A DNA stretch of 64,000 bases from Thecaphora thlaspeos (lineage: Eukaryota; Basidiomycota; Ustilaginomycetes; Urocystidales; Glomosporiaceae): NCBI GenBank assembly GCA_900291925.1, contig UWYS01000011.1, positions 620,001 to 684,000 on the forward strand, written 5' to 3'. A program made the position numbers and the translations under genes. Below, piece by piece: positions 40,171 to 51,050 of the stretch (positions are counted from its first letter, which is position 1; every line of letters begins with the position of its first letter). Under the pieces are notes generated by a model. The model saw only the letters and a list, made by a program, of their open reading frames with translations, made no database searches and was not told the origin of the DNA.

Positions 40171-42826
40171 CTTGGAATGTGTTTACGTGTATGGTTCGGA
40201 CTCCAACAGAGAGTGAGGGGGAGGAGGGGGAGGTGAGAGAGGGGATCTAGTGGTGTATGCAGGCTGAAGTGATGAAGATGTGGAAGAAGAACTGGATGAA
40301 TGGCCCTCGAGGTCGCCTCTCTTATACCTGCGACGAGGGGTCGCAGGTGGCCCGTTGCATCGTCGCTGCGTGCTTGGGCAGCAGCGGCGGGTGCAGCTAC
40401 CGCATCCCCGGGCTCGCTGCTGAGAGCTGGGAAGCGTTGGCAGAGACGAGGCGCGGTCGGGCGGGAGACCTATCAAAAAGGGCGCCCCGGCAGCGTAGCC
40501 GTGGCGTGTCGAGGGATCTGCCATTTGCCGTCGAGGCCCACGCTCTTCCTTCGCTGGAAGAGACGGTCGAAATCCAGCCACAGACCCCCTGGGAAAACCA
40601 GGGGACTGCCAGCAGGACAGCATCGGAGCATGAGCAGCAGCTACACTGTACTGTACTGTGCTTTACCAGTAGAAGGGAAGAGATCACATAGGGGGCCAGC
40701 CGGAGCGACGGAGGCTTGCTTGAACAAAGCAGGCCGAGGTGCGCGTGGAAAAGAGGGACCACCCCTTCGATCAGCGTGCGTCGACAGTTTTCAATCGGTT
40801 TCCCCATCGGCATCGCCCGTGCTCGCGTGGGTCGGGGAAGGATTACAGTACAGTACAGTACAGTACAGTACAGTACAGTAGGGGGCCGCAAGAGGCGGCG
40901 CATGGCTGCGAGGGGGATGGATTCCCGGTCGGTGGTCGGGAGTGCAAGGTGTGCTTCAGCCGCCGCCACCGCCGCCGCTCCAAGTCACCTTGGTCGGTTT
41001 TCTGCGCAACATAGGTCGAGCAGAAGGACGTTTGGTGTATGAGAGTTCCGCGCCGTGTTTCACCATCATCTCGAAACTGGCTCGAGGCAGGGCGCCAACG
41101 GCGAGACACCTAGCCTTTTGGCCCTGCCTGTATTTGCTCCTCCTCGCCTTTCGCCGGCACCCACTTGCCGGTCTGTTGCGACCTCATGGCGCGCCTGCAA
41201 GAACACCATTTCGTTCGTCCCACGGTCCATCTTTTGCGAAGCAGGAGGAGCGGCCTCTGTTCTCGTCTCGACGGCCCCTTCTCCCAGCAGCAGCGAGGAG
41301 GGTCCGAGTGTCCGGCAAGGCCTTCTCCACATGGAGGTCGTGTCAAAGGTGGGTGAAGAGCCTACAGCACCGTACTCTGTACGTATTTGCCGCCGTCGCT
41401 TCCGAGATGAAACTGGGGGACCATCACCCCCGACGCGACGAGGCTCACTTTCACATCGATGCCGGCGAGCAGCATGTATGTTTGGTTGAACTGCACGTAC
41501 CAGAAGTAATTCGCAAAGCGTTACAGCAAGTCACCGACCCTCCAGCGGGTTACTGAGCGAAAATGCTCATGAATGTATAGGTACTTAAATGGCCATGAGA
41601 GTGCGCCCCTCGGAACAAGTGCTCCCTGGCAAGGCATCTTCGGCATCGGGGGTCCGTACGACGCCTCGCCGTCCTTGGCAAAGAAAACGAGCTTGGGCCG
41701 CCGCGCTCCCTCTCTCCAAACCCCCTCGACACCGGGGTTGGTCGGTGAATGTAGGCAACTGAGTACTGTACGTACGTTGCTATTTCTGTTGAATCCGTCT
41801 ACTCGATGACGGCGGCAGGCAATTTGAAAGACGGCCCCCCCCGCGAACGAGGGGCCGCCGGACGATGCTGCAATTGCACATGTTCACCCGGCTGCGCTCC
41901 GCGTCCCCCGCACACCGCCTTCGGCGTACTGTAAGTAGTTACGTGTGATTTCCAAGTTACAGGTGCAAATGGCAGGATGTTCCAGATCACGATAGCTCGG
42001 CCTCGGCGATTTTTGTCGTGAGTTTCCCGCCGTACGTACGTAGCAACAGCAACGATGCATGACATCTTGGTCAGCTCCATGGTTCCCGCCTCAAAATCGT
42101 CCATCCTGCCGAGCTCCCATCGGCCTCCACGCGCACGCGAATACTCCCGATATCGCACTCAATGGGCGGTGCTGCATTCTGTACATGTGTGGCTCCACGC
42201 TGAAGTTGGTCTTTGCTCGTCCCCCTAGGAGATAAAGAAGGGTCTACCCCCGATGTGGCTCAACTCTCCGCTCTCCGCGTGGACTTCACCACCACGCTGT
42301 AATCCTTCGGGAGTACAGGAGGCAGAAAGTAACATCGACCGAGACTTCGTATCGTGTGGACTCTGCATGTAGCACTCCAACTCGTCGTTTGCCTGGCCTG
42401 GAAAGGGGGACGCGGTTGCAGCGTGGCTACGAATGCTTTGCTGGACGGGAGGGTCATGTGTGGGCCAGTGGCATTGAACGGTGGAGCTCGGCGCCGCAAG
42501 CGCGCGCGATGTCAAGGCGCGCACAGGCTCTTTAACCCGTCCTCTTTGTGAGCAGCGTCAGTTCCTTTGTACCATGGCCAGAACACCGCGAATGGAGGCT
42601 ACAGTAAGTAGGTCATACTGTAGCCCGTACGCCCTTCTACGCGGTCTGACGCGAGCACACGATGGAACAGGTCGAGTCCGCATAGTTGATTTTCGCACGT
42701 AAATTTAGACGCCTTTCTTCGTTTCTTGTCACCGTACGTTCGACTCGACACTGCCCCTCACGGCCACTGCGACATGTCCAAGGAAGCGGCGTGGCACCTT
42801 TTCGTCTTCGTAAGTGATTCGATCGC
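40171..42826. other. Gene-poor interval with CAGTA/TACTG motifs
   Basis: About 2.65 kb without a supported gene. It holds the DPBB promoter, the CAGTA microsatellite (40846-40880) and further GTACTGTA, CTGTACGTACG and TACAGTA motifs (about 40645-40662, 41375, 41763, 41926, 42600-42620). Short open frames such as the 49-codon one at about 41407 have no other support. Confidence 0.5.
40846..40880. repeat. CAGTA microsatellite, seven perfect copies
   Basis: Seven uninterrupted CAGTA units, preceded by TTA and followed by a G5 run. The same core occurs singly or in pairs at many places between 37.3 and 42.7 kb. Confidence 0.95.
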
Positions 42827-44039
42827 CTACACGTACATCCCACCATCGCCCATGCTACCACGAGGGAGGGCCGGCCTCCGCCTTCCGACGAAATCCACCA
42901 GCGACGGGGAACCCGATTCGGCGCGACTCGACGACTCTACGCCGATGACGCCGTCGATCGCCCGAAGGCTGACCTCGTCGACCTGCGCTGCCTGATCGCT
43001 GTATCGGGTGCCGTGGCCGGGCCCATACAGCTGGTTGTGGCTCTGCGGACTCTTGTCGGGCACTTGGATGAGGAGAACCGGTACGCCTCGTAGCGCGGCC
43101 TAGTCAAGGCAACGCATCGCGGGGAAATGACAGAGGCGAGTCGGATCACATTCTGATAGTCAGTTACTGCGCTAGAAACAGCAAATCTAAAGCACCCATT
43201 GCAGCAGAGGCACCTACAGAAGACAGGAAAGCTGCTGACACGCCAATGACGGTGTCCGGTGCCTCGAGCGGCTGCCAGCTCTTTTCGATACGCGCGGCGT
43301 CAAAGTCGCTCGAGTGGAGGTAGCGCACACGGTCGGCTTCGCCGTCCTCCTCTCGTCTCCGATGGTACCCATGGGCGGCGGGGCTGTAGGAATCGACGAT
43401 GACGAGGCTGAGCGTGGCGAGAAAGGGGCAGGGCGTGATCGACCGCAGAAGGTGGGAGGGACCAGAAGCAAGCTATATCAGCCCCGCTCTGCCAGCGGCT
43501 CTTCACAGAGGCGAATGGACCAGAGACGATGCTCACCTCTTTGGTGCGAGTTGATTTAGCACTGAGTTGGCCAGGTCTGACAGCCTCGTTTGCGGCAGCT
43601 CCGCGGAAGGCACGAGGAAGAGCTTGATGGTCTGACTGCTGTCTTTTGGCACGTAGATGCTCGCTTGCTATCAGGGCGAACGGAGGCCGCGATTCCGTCA
43701 GTGCGCGAAAGGCAGTGGAAGTCAGTCGCGATGGAGCCTCTTTCGACGTCAGAGGTGTCTTCGCACACTGACCTGATCGTTGCCGCAGAGGAGCCGGCCC
43801 GTCTCGACCGAGGCGCCCCGCGAGTCGAGCCACGCTTTGCCGGCTGCTGCGATGAGAACGACCACATCGCGCCGTCCAGGCGACCAAGAGCCTGAGGCGC
43901 GGTTGTCGAGCTGAATCGAGAGCTGCTGCTGCTGCTGCTGCTGCTTTTGGGATGGTGCTTCGTCGCCTTCGTCTTCGGATCCAGACTCGACCTGATACCT
44001 CGGAGGTGCGCCCTCGCGTGAAAGTGGATCCCAGTTCAT
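42827..44039 (-). CDS. Four-exon gene, possibly a proteasome assembly chaperone 1-like protein
   Basis: Exon 1 (44039-43773) starts MNWDPLSREGAPPRYQ, has an acidic stretch and a Gln run, then RRDVVVLIAAAGKAWLDSRGAS. Exon 2 (from 43667) reads ASIYVPKDSSQTIKLFLVP. Exon 3 (43472-43218) reads PCPFLATLSLVIVDSYSPA and PDTVIGVSAAFLSS. Exon 4 (43099-42827) reads AALRGVPVLLIQVPDKSP and runs to the stop. The join between exons 3 and 4 is in phase with a GTAGGT donor. Exon 2 to 3 is not: the consensus donor GTGAGC (43536) leaves a two-base excess, while a weaker GTGCTA donor 26 nt earlier keeps the frame (299 aa total). The layout (a strand-rich domain, VDSY, then P-x-x-V-I-G with a hydrophobic run) recalls PAC1/PSMG1 chaperones, but this is a weak resemblance recalled from memory. 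Confidence 0.5.
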
Positions 44040-45260
44040 CTTGTTGCTCTTCGAATCGTCGTTTGCCGCTCCTCGCTGGGCGCTGGTGGTTGGATTGCGT
44101 GTCCGGTGGTTGACGGGAGTGAGGGTGAGGAGCGTCGTCGTGCCTCCTGCGAGCGTCGAGTGGAGGGGGGGCGCAGGCGGCGTAAGTGCCAAAAGAATCG
44201 GAAGGCGGAAGACCCCGGATCAGCACGGCGAGCGAGCGAGGATGCCGATCGGGCGGCTGTGCCTCTTTGGCCGATGTGCAGGCCGTGCCGGGGTCGCGGA
44301 TGGTTCCGTCGACACCGCCACCACACACGCCGAAGGCAGACCCACGACCTATCGCCATCGTCCTGCCGACGCCCAAGGCGAGATCCGAGCTAGAACGGAT
44401 GAGGGCGTCTTTGGGACGATTCAGGGATGAAGTCGCCGCTTCTGTTGAGAGCCAGCCCCCCTCGATGTCCCGATGCAACATGTCTGTCTTCTATCGATCT
44501 GAAGCACGCACCCTTCCCTCGCCTTTGCCGCTGGCCCTGGCTGCCAGGCGCGTTGAACTCTACGGTCGACGGGCAAAGGGGCCTCCGAACGTGCCAACGG
44601 CCTGCCAGCGATACCCGCGCCATCCCTCAGCTGCTCGCAACCAGCGGGCCGTGCTGCCGACTCGCGCTGCCCACCGGCATCATCCGACGCAAGGCAGGCA
44701 GGCAGGCATCGGACCGCGTGCAGCGTCCAAGAGCTGGCCAGCCGCGAAGCGGTAAGGAAGCAAGCAAGCACGGGGAGGCCGCAGGGAGGAAACGGCGTTT
44801 TGCGAACCCTGCAGCTGGCCAAACTCTGTGCGGGTCCGCGCTTGGCCCGCGCGTCCGGCAACAAGACTGCGATCGAGCCCCTTGCCTGGCAGCCCCTGGT
44901 CGTCGGTGGTTGTTGGGTGGGTATGCCTGGCCGGCCAGCCTGCCTGCCTCGTTCCCGGCCGCCACCCGCCCCTCACCCATCTCCCCTCCGACCACCAGTC
45001 CGCCGGCGGCTGACACCACACAGACACGCGCTCGGACGCAACCCTCCCCGGCCTCGCCCGACCGGCTACCACATACATCGACGGAAACCATCCGATCAAC
45101 TGCCAAAAGGACTCGAGCGAGGCGCACACAGGCCAAGAGGTCCAAGCTTTACAACCCACCGCCGCCTGCTCTGTGTCTTTACACTGATCTCGTCAGACCT
45201 GGTCTGCTAGCTAGCCAACTTCCGCCTTTCGCTCTATCTCGAGGGGCCCTTCCTGTCACC
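44040..45260. promoter_or_regulatory. Divergent region before SKT5-like gene
   Basis: About 1.2 kb between divergent ATGs. The frame of the rightward gene stays open upstream to an ATG at 44427, but that extension is Arg/Cys/Pro-rich and unlike the protein that follows. A GGCAGGCAGGCAGG tract lies near 44691. I treat it as promoter and 5' UTR. Confidence 0.5.
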
Positions 45261-48200
45261 ATGGCGTCGCCCATCTCCCCCGCCCAGGCGTATCACAGTC
45301 GCTTCAACGCCCCCACCTCCGCCGCTGCCAACACCGACAGCAGCAGCACTACAGCGGCGGCGGCGCCCCCGGCACGGCTGAGCTCGGACAATTACTCCTA
45401 CCCGGACCTCGATGCCGGCCAATACCACTCGTCTGTGGCGACACACGCCGGCGGGGTGACCGCCTCTGCTCCGCTGGCTGCCGGCCCGCTCCCCAGCTTT
45501 CCCGAGTTCAGCGCGTTCGACCTCGACTCCGAGTTTACGTCGACTTCGCAAAGCAAAGACGACTTTTTCAACCGCTTTTCGCCGACAGCGGCAGCACCAA
45601 AGAGTCAGATGACGACTGCATCGCAGCTGGTGCATCTGCCGCTGGGCGCCGACACGGCGGCGCAGAACCAGCCCATGCAGTCGCCCCGTGCGAGCCAGGA
45701 GGGTGATCGGGCCAACATCAACAGCAAGCAGCAGCAGCGTGAAGGCGGCAGCAGGCTAGCGTCGAACGACCAGTCCTCCCCCTTTGCCACCATCGTACAG
45801 ACCGAATCGCAGCAGCAAGAGGAGCAGCAGCAGGACACCCCCCTCTCACAGCTGCCAGACGCCCAGCTGGAACGCGGCTTTTTGTCGGCCAGCATGTACC
45901 AGCCCCCACCTGCCGGGACCGACGCTGCGCTGCCCCCCTTGCCCGAAAAGTCCGAGCAGCGAGGCGCCAGCAACGCAGATCGCGACGTTGCAGTCTCTCC
46001 TGACGTCGAGGGCATTCTACCTTCCTCACAACACGGCGCCAGCCATTCTCCAGCAGCAGCAGCAGCAGCAGCCAACGGCCCCGCCAGCCCCCTCAAGGGC
46101 GCGCTGGCGACCGACTTTACCTTCCCTCCGTCACAGTCGCCAGGGGCTCGTGCCCCCGCTGCCGCTGCCGCTGCACAGAGCCAGAGCCAGGTCGACTCGC
46201 TCCCGGTCAACGACCTCCAATTGGGCGAGCAGAGCCAGCAACAGACCCAGCAGCCCCAGCAGCAGCAGCAATTCGCCGAACGGGCGCGGCCCAGTAGCTT
46301 CTTTGGCATGGAGAGGCCCTTGGCTGCCGTCAACGCCTCAGGCCAGCATGTGCCTGTCCCCAGAGGCATGATCCCGGACGACGACCACGTCCTCGACCAT
46401 CACGATCAGCGACAAAACGGACAGATGGGTGTCCACAGCAACGGCCTCGCCGCCGTCTCGCCCGTCGCCCAGCCAGCAGGCCAACCCCAGGTCCAGCCAC
46501 AGCCGAGGCAACAGGCGCCCGGAGCGGCGGCCAACAACGGACCCCGTCCCTTGTCGTTCTTCGGCATCGAAGGCTCCGCGCCCGGTACCATTACCCCGCC
46601 CGCCATTCCCGAGGACGACCAGAGCGTCCGGGGCCAGCACACGAGCAACCACAGGAGCGAAGGCTCGTACCGCGGCATCTCGACGGCCGCCAGCGGCACC
46701 GGCAATGGCCCGATGCCCAACAGCGTCAGCGGGGACGGCTTCGGTGGGCTCTGCCCCTCTGGCGCGACCCGGCCAACCAGCATCGCCCCCACCATCAACA
46801 GCGGGCCGCTGCTTGACCACAGCCACCTCAAGCCTGGCCAGAAGGCTTCGCTTCTGAGCCACGGCAAGACGCTCGAGCTATACCGCCAGAACGCTAAAAA
46901 GACTAATGACCCCAACCTTATCTATGAGCTGGCCGTCTTTATGATCGACGCTTCCAAGACGATGGGCGGCAGTGCTGGCGGCGGAGGCGACGACAACCAC
47001 GCGACGTCGGGCTCGCCCGCCAACAACAGCGACGATCCCTCGAACGGCACCGCCGCCAAGGACGAGCTGGTGAAGGAGGCGACGGGCCTGCTCAAGAAGA
47101 TCGCCGATCGTGGCCACCCTGACGCCCAGTACTTCCTGGCCGACTGCTACGCCAACGGCATCGGCACCGCAAAGGGCAAGCAGGAGTTCAGCCAGGCCTA
47201 CACATACTTTGTGCTGGCTGCCAAGCACGGCCATCCGGATGCCGCCTACCGCGCGGGAACCTGCTACGAAAAGGGGTGGGGCTGCCGCAAGGATAACGGT
47301 AAGGCGCTCCAATTCTACCGCAAGGCCGCGTCGCAGAATCATCCGGGTGCCATGTACCGGCTCGCCACGGCCGAGCTCAACGGCGAGCTGGGCCTACGCA
47401 AGAGCGCCAAGGAGGGCGTCAAGTGGCTCAAGCGTAGCGCCGAGGCCGCCACTCCGGAGTTCCCGCACGCGCTCCACGAGCTGGCGCTGCTCCACGAGCG
47501 CGGCATTGACAACGTTCTCTTCGTCGACCCCGAGTACAGCTGCGAATTGCTGGCTCAGGCGGGCGAGATGGGCTATGCCCCGAGCGCTTACAAGCTCGGC
47601 GTCAACTACGAGTACGGGCGTATGGGATGCCCACAGGACGGCGGCCTCAGCATCCACATGTACAACATTGCCGCGCAGCAGAACCACAAGGAGGCCTGCT
47701 TTGCGCTCACCGCCTGGTACCTTGTCGGCGCGCCCGGCATCCTCCCGCAGTCGGACACCGAGGCGTATTTGTGGGCCAAGAAGGCGGCCGAGCAGGGGCT
47801 CGCCAAGGCCGAGTACGCCGTCGGCTACTTTACAGAGGTGAGAGTGATCTGCGGAGCGGAGTGTGGCTAGCCTGCGAAATGCGGAGATCAACGCTGACCT
47901 AGGCACGCCCTCCCCAAACGTCGTCATTTCCCTTCCGGAACTCAACCCCTTCTTTCCCTTCCTTACCCCGTCCTGCGTTCAGATGGGCATCGGCACGGTC
48001 AAAGATCTCGCCGAGGCCAAGGCGTGGTACCGGTCCGCCGCCGAGCACGGTGACAAGCGGGCCAACCAGCGCTTAGCGGCCCTGGGCAGGCATCATGAGA
48101 AGACGCTCGCCGGCGTCGGTGCGGGCGGCGGTCTGCAGCAAAACGGCAGGAGCGCCGCCGCCGCCATTTCAACCGACTACGGCAAGCGTGGCCAGCCAAC

Positions 48201-48648
48201 CTCGGCGCCTTTTCCCAGCAGCGTCGACCGAAGCTCGATGGCGCACAGCGCCCAGATGAGTTATCCGAGCCCGATCGTAATGCGCGACGCCCAGACGGCG
48301 CAGCGCGAGCAGCAGTACCTGGCCAACGTGGCTGCCACTGAGCGCGCGCAGGCGCAACAGCAGCAGGCAAGAGCCGCTCCGCCGCGCTCTGGACCGTCCT
48401 CGGTGGCCTCGCCGAAGACGAACACGGCGGCTAGGCCCTTTTCGCAGGCCTATCCATCCTACCCGGCCTCGACGTCGGCCAGCGGGACGATGCCCCAGCC
48501 TCCCGGATTCAGCGGCCAGCCGCCGCTGCTCGGTGCCGCTGGCGCCGAGGCCAATCTCCGGACAGGGTTAGCATCGCCGCTGTCGCCTTCGTCGCCCGAC
48601 GGCGGCGAGGACGGCAAGAAGAAGAAGAAGTGGTTTGGCCGTTCCTGA
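45261..48648 (+). CDS. SKT5: Chitin synthase activator, Skt5/Chs4-type Sel1-repeat protein
   Basis: Homologue of the yeast Chs3 activator Skt5/Chs4, which binds chitin synthase at sites of growth and septation. Two exons (45261-47837, 47983-48648) sum to 1080 aa. The ATG sits in CACCATGG context. Residues 1-540 are Gln/Ser/Ala/Pro-rich and disordered. From about 540 (LLSHGKTLELYRQNAKKTNDP) starts the conserved region. At least seven Sel1 repeats (about 600-910) follow: ADRGHPDAQYFLADCYANGIG, AAKHGHPDAAYRAGTCYEKGWG, AASQNHPGAMYRLATAELNG, LAQAGEMGYAPSAYKLGVNYE, AAEQGLAKAEYAVGYF. The single intron (145 nt) lies between two repeats. The C-terminus is GKKKKKWFGRS, a basic end without the CaaX prenylation box of yeast Skt5. 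MCS1-type chitin synthase lies about 6 kb downstream. Confidence 0.92.
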
Positions 48649-49210
48649 AGGAGTGAGCTCGGTTTGCAAGCAAGCGTCGTGACGGTCTGGACCAGGTCAT
48701 ATCGTCCTGTGTTTGTATGATGGATGCCCGGCTTGGTCTGCTTCGGGGTTGCATATGTACATTGTCGTTCAGCGGGCGTCCTCCCTGTCAAGCGTCCCCA
48801 ATGGCTTTCGAGCGAACGACGTCTAGCCAGTGCGGTTGGAGGATGACCATGCCATCCCCAAACGCCTCCTTTTTCCGCTCTACTCCATCCGCTGGCTCCT
48901 CCATCCACGTCACATGATCCGCTTCGACGGCATCCCTTACCACTCCCTCCCGACTCTCTCGTTCGCACCTCATCCAGTTGGCTCTATCATGCTGTCTTCC
49001 CCTCATCCGCCGTCCTTTCTCTCCTTGCAAGAGCTCACCAGATCGACCCGATAGATGAACCAACATGGACCTTTTTTAACGACCTGCTGCTTCCGCTGGT
49101 GGCACGACCGTATCTGCCGCGTGCTTAAGGCTTGGGACGTCGTGCACCTAGAGCGTGCGGGGGAGGAGACTGCCGCTGCGTCCCGCAAGGCGCGCGTCGC
49201 CTTGGTGAAG
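48649..49210. other. Convergent 3' region SKT5 / LSM8
   Basis: 562 bp between two converging stop codons. Minus-strand open frames of 80-90 codons here have no motif support, and I see no further gene. Confidence 0.6.
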
Positions 49211-49713
49211 CTATAGGCCATGTCTTGTCTCTGGAATGGGCTCTGCCATGTGTTGTGAGAGATCCATAGAGCGGTCCTTTTCTACGTCTAGATCACCTAT
49301 GACGCAGCTGTATGAACGAAGGAGGATAGGACGGAAAGGGAGGGGGAGTCAGAATGCGGCGGCGACGGCTAAAGGCAGGGTCTGATGAGCCGGACTGCGT
49401 GCTGGGAGAAGTTCTCACATGCTATCACCTCTGAGAATGTAGAGACCGAGCGGGACCTCTTCGACGCCTTCGTCGCTGCTAAAGATTCGCTCGACCGATC
49501 CGGCAAGGATGACGCTGCCGGTGGAATCGGAGCCTTTGAGCGTGCCGACGATGACGCGACCGTCTTGTGTTACGATGAGGACTTGTTCTGCGAGCGCGAG
49601 CGCGAGTGGGAAGGGATGTGAGGGAAGAGGGCACCAAAGAAGTGGCAAGGAGAGGGGAGCAGGAAGGGCTGGGGGGGAAACTTACGATCGACATAGCTCA
49701 GAAGGGCCGACAT
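49211..49713 (-). CDS. LSM8: U6 snRNA-associated Sm-like protein LSm8
   Basis: Subunit that specifies the nuclear LSm2-8 ring bound to the U6 snRNA 3' end. Three exons (49713-49686, 49587-49419, 49307-49211) join to exactly 97 aa, the family length. Sm1 motif: VLIVTQDGRVIVGTLKGSDST; Sm2 motif: GLYILRGDS followed across the splice by ICVIGDLDVE; then a conserved tail DLSQHMAEPIPETRHG resembling the human LSM8 end. The start MSALLSYVDQ is typical. Exon 1 encodes only nine full codons, so the gene is easily missed. It is divergent from the TFIIF alpha gene. Confidence 0.95.
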
Positions 49714-50268
49714 GGTTGATCTGTCGCCTCGTTCCACCTGGAGTGGCGGAGAAGCGAGGCGGGGCGGGGCTCTGACGCCGTGCGAGGAGGGTGTCGCTCG
49801 GGATTGAAAGAGGCAAGGCGAGGACAGGAGCAGGAGAGGGATCGGTATAAAGCACAAAAGTGGAAGCAAGTGAAAGAGAAAGGGCCGTTGGGACGAGCTT
49901 TGCGGCAGTATTTAAAGCGCGAGAATGTGCCCGATATCGTCGACAGAGCCGCGCGACAGAGGGCGAGGCGCGTCCTTGGCCCGCCCGCCTGCGTGGCTGG
50001 ACAAAGTGGAGCTGCTCGGCCTCGGCACTCGGACGACAAAAGCTGAGCGAGCGACCGCACCCGACTCTTGGACTGCAGTGACGCATGCCTCGACGGCGAC
50101 GCTGCGAGAGGCTCGGCGCGCTCGTCTCGTCCTTGTCCTTTCTCAACCACCCTCTCTCCCGACGTCTACCGTCTGCCGTCCGCATACATCCCTCTGCCTT
50201 GCACTACCCTTGTCGCGCAGCTTACTCCCCGTGTTCTCCGCCCCGCCTCGCCTGACGTCGGTCGAGCC
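49714..50268. promoter_or_regulatory. Divergent promoter LSM8 / TFG1
   Basis: 555 bp separate the two divergent start codons, so the promoters probably overlap. An AGTATTTAAAG TATA-like sequence near 49909-49919 and pyrimidine tracts towards 50260 are visible. No other gene is supported. Confidence 0.6.
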
Positions 50269-51019
50269 ATGCCGCCAGTCAAGGCCGAGCCTGGCTCGGG
50301 CTCGCTCAAGGGCCAGCGCATCTCGTCCTCCAACGGCAGCCTCGGCAACCCTCGCGCCCGTGGTGCTGTTGCTGCTGCCTCCGCCGCCGCAAAGAGGGAG
50401 CAAGAGAAGCGCGACATCCCGCCTCCTCCCCCGACTACTTACCGCGACATCCCCCTCTTCTCGACAAACGCCGGGCCCTGGCTCACTCACCTCATGAAGT
50501 TCGCTCACCACACCCGCGTCGATCCTGTAGACACCACTCAATTCGTGCCGCCCCTCAAGCTCAACCGCAAGAATCCGCCGCGTCCCAAGCTGCCGCGCCC
50601 TAAGCCCGGAGATGCCGTCACAGACAAGTACGGTCGCCCCATGCTCGCCAAGGACGGCCAGCCGCTGACGTGGCCTGCGCCCGGCGAGGATCTCACCCGC
50701 ATCGAAGAGGTCATCGGGAAGGAGGAGAAGCCCAAGGCCCCCGGCGCCGACCAGAGCCTCATCGCGCCAGGCAGCACTGCCAGGGTGCCAAAGAGCAAGC
50801 TCTTCCAGAAAAAGGTCAAAGAGGTCCACAAGGCCGCCGACTCGACGCGCAAGACGATGAAGCAGGAGTTCTTCCCCTGGGTGCTAGAGGACTTTGAGAC
50901 GTCCGAGGAGTGGGAGAGCACCCGCATCCCCGTCCCCACCGGCGCAAAGGCGCTCGAGGGCTGGATCGACGAGCTCAAGGCAAAGGGTCTCCAACAGGCC
51001 CCTGCCTCTGCCCCGGGCG

Positions 51020-51050
<31 letters not shown>

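Noticed and set aside
41407..41556. 49-codon ORF with MKLGDHHPRRDEAHFHIDAG start
   Set aside because: Protein-like but too short, without splice sites, promoter evidence or recognisable family.
44427..45260. N-terminal extension of the SKT5-like protein by about 278 codons
   Set aside because: The frame is open, but composition (Arg/Cys/Pro-rich) differs from the protein and the ATG at 45261 has the better CACCATGG context. An upstream start cannot be fully excluded.
48788..49066. Minus-strand ORF between SKT5 and LSM8
   Set aside because: No motif support and it lies just past the LSM8 stop, in the expected 3' flank.
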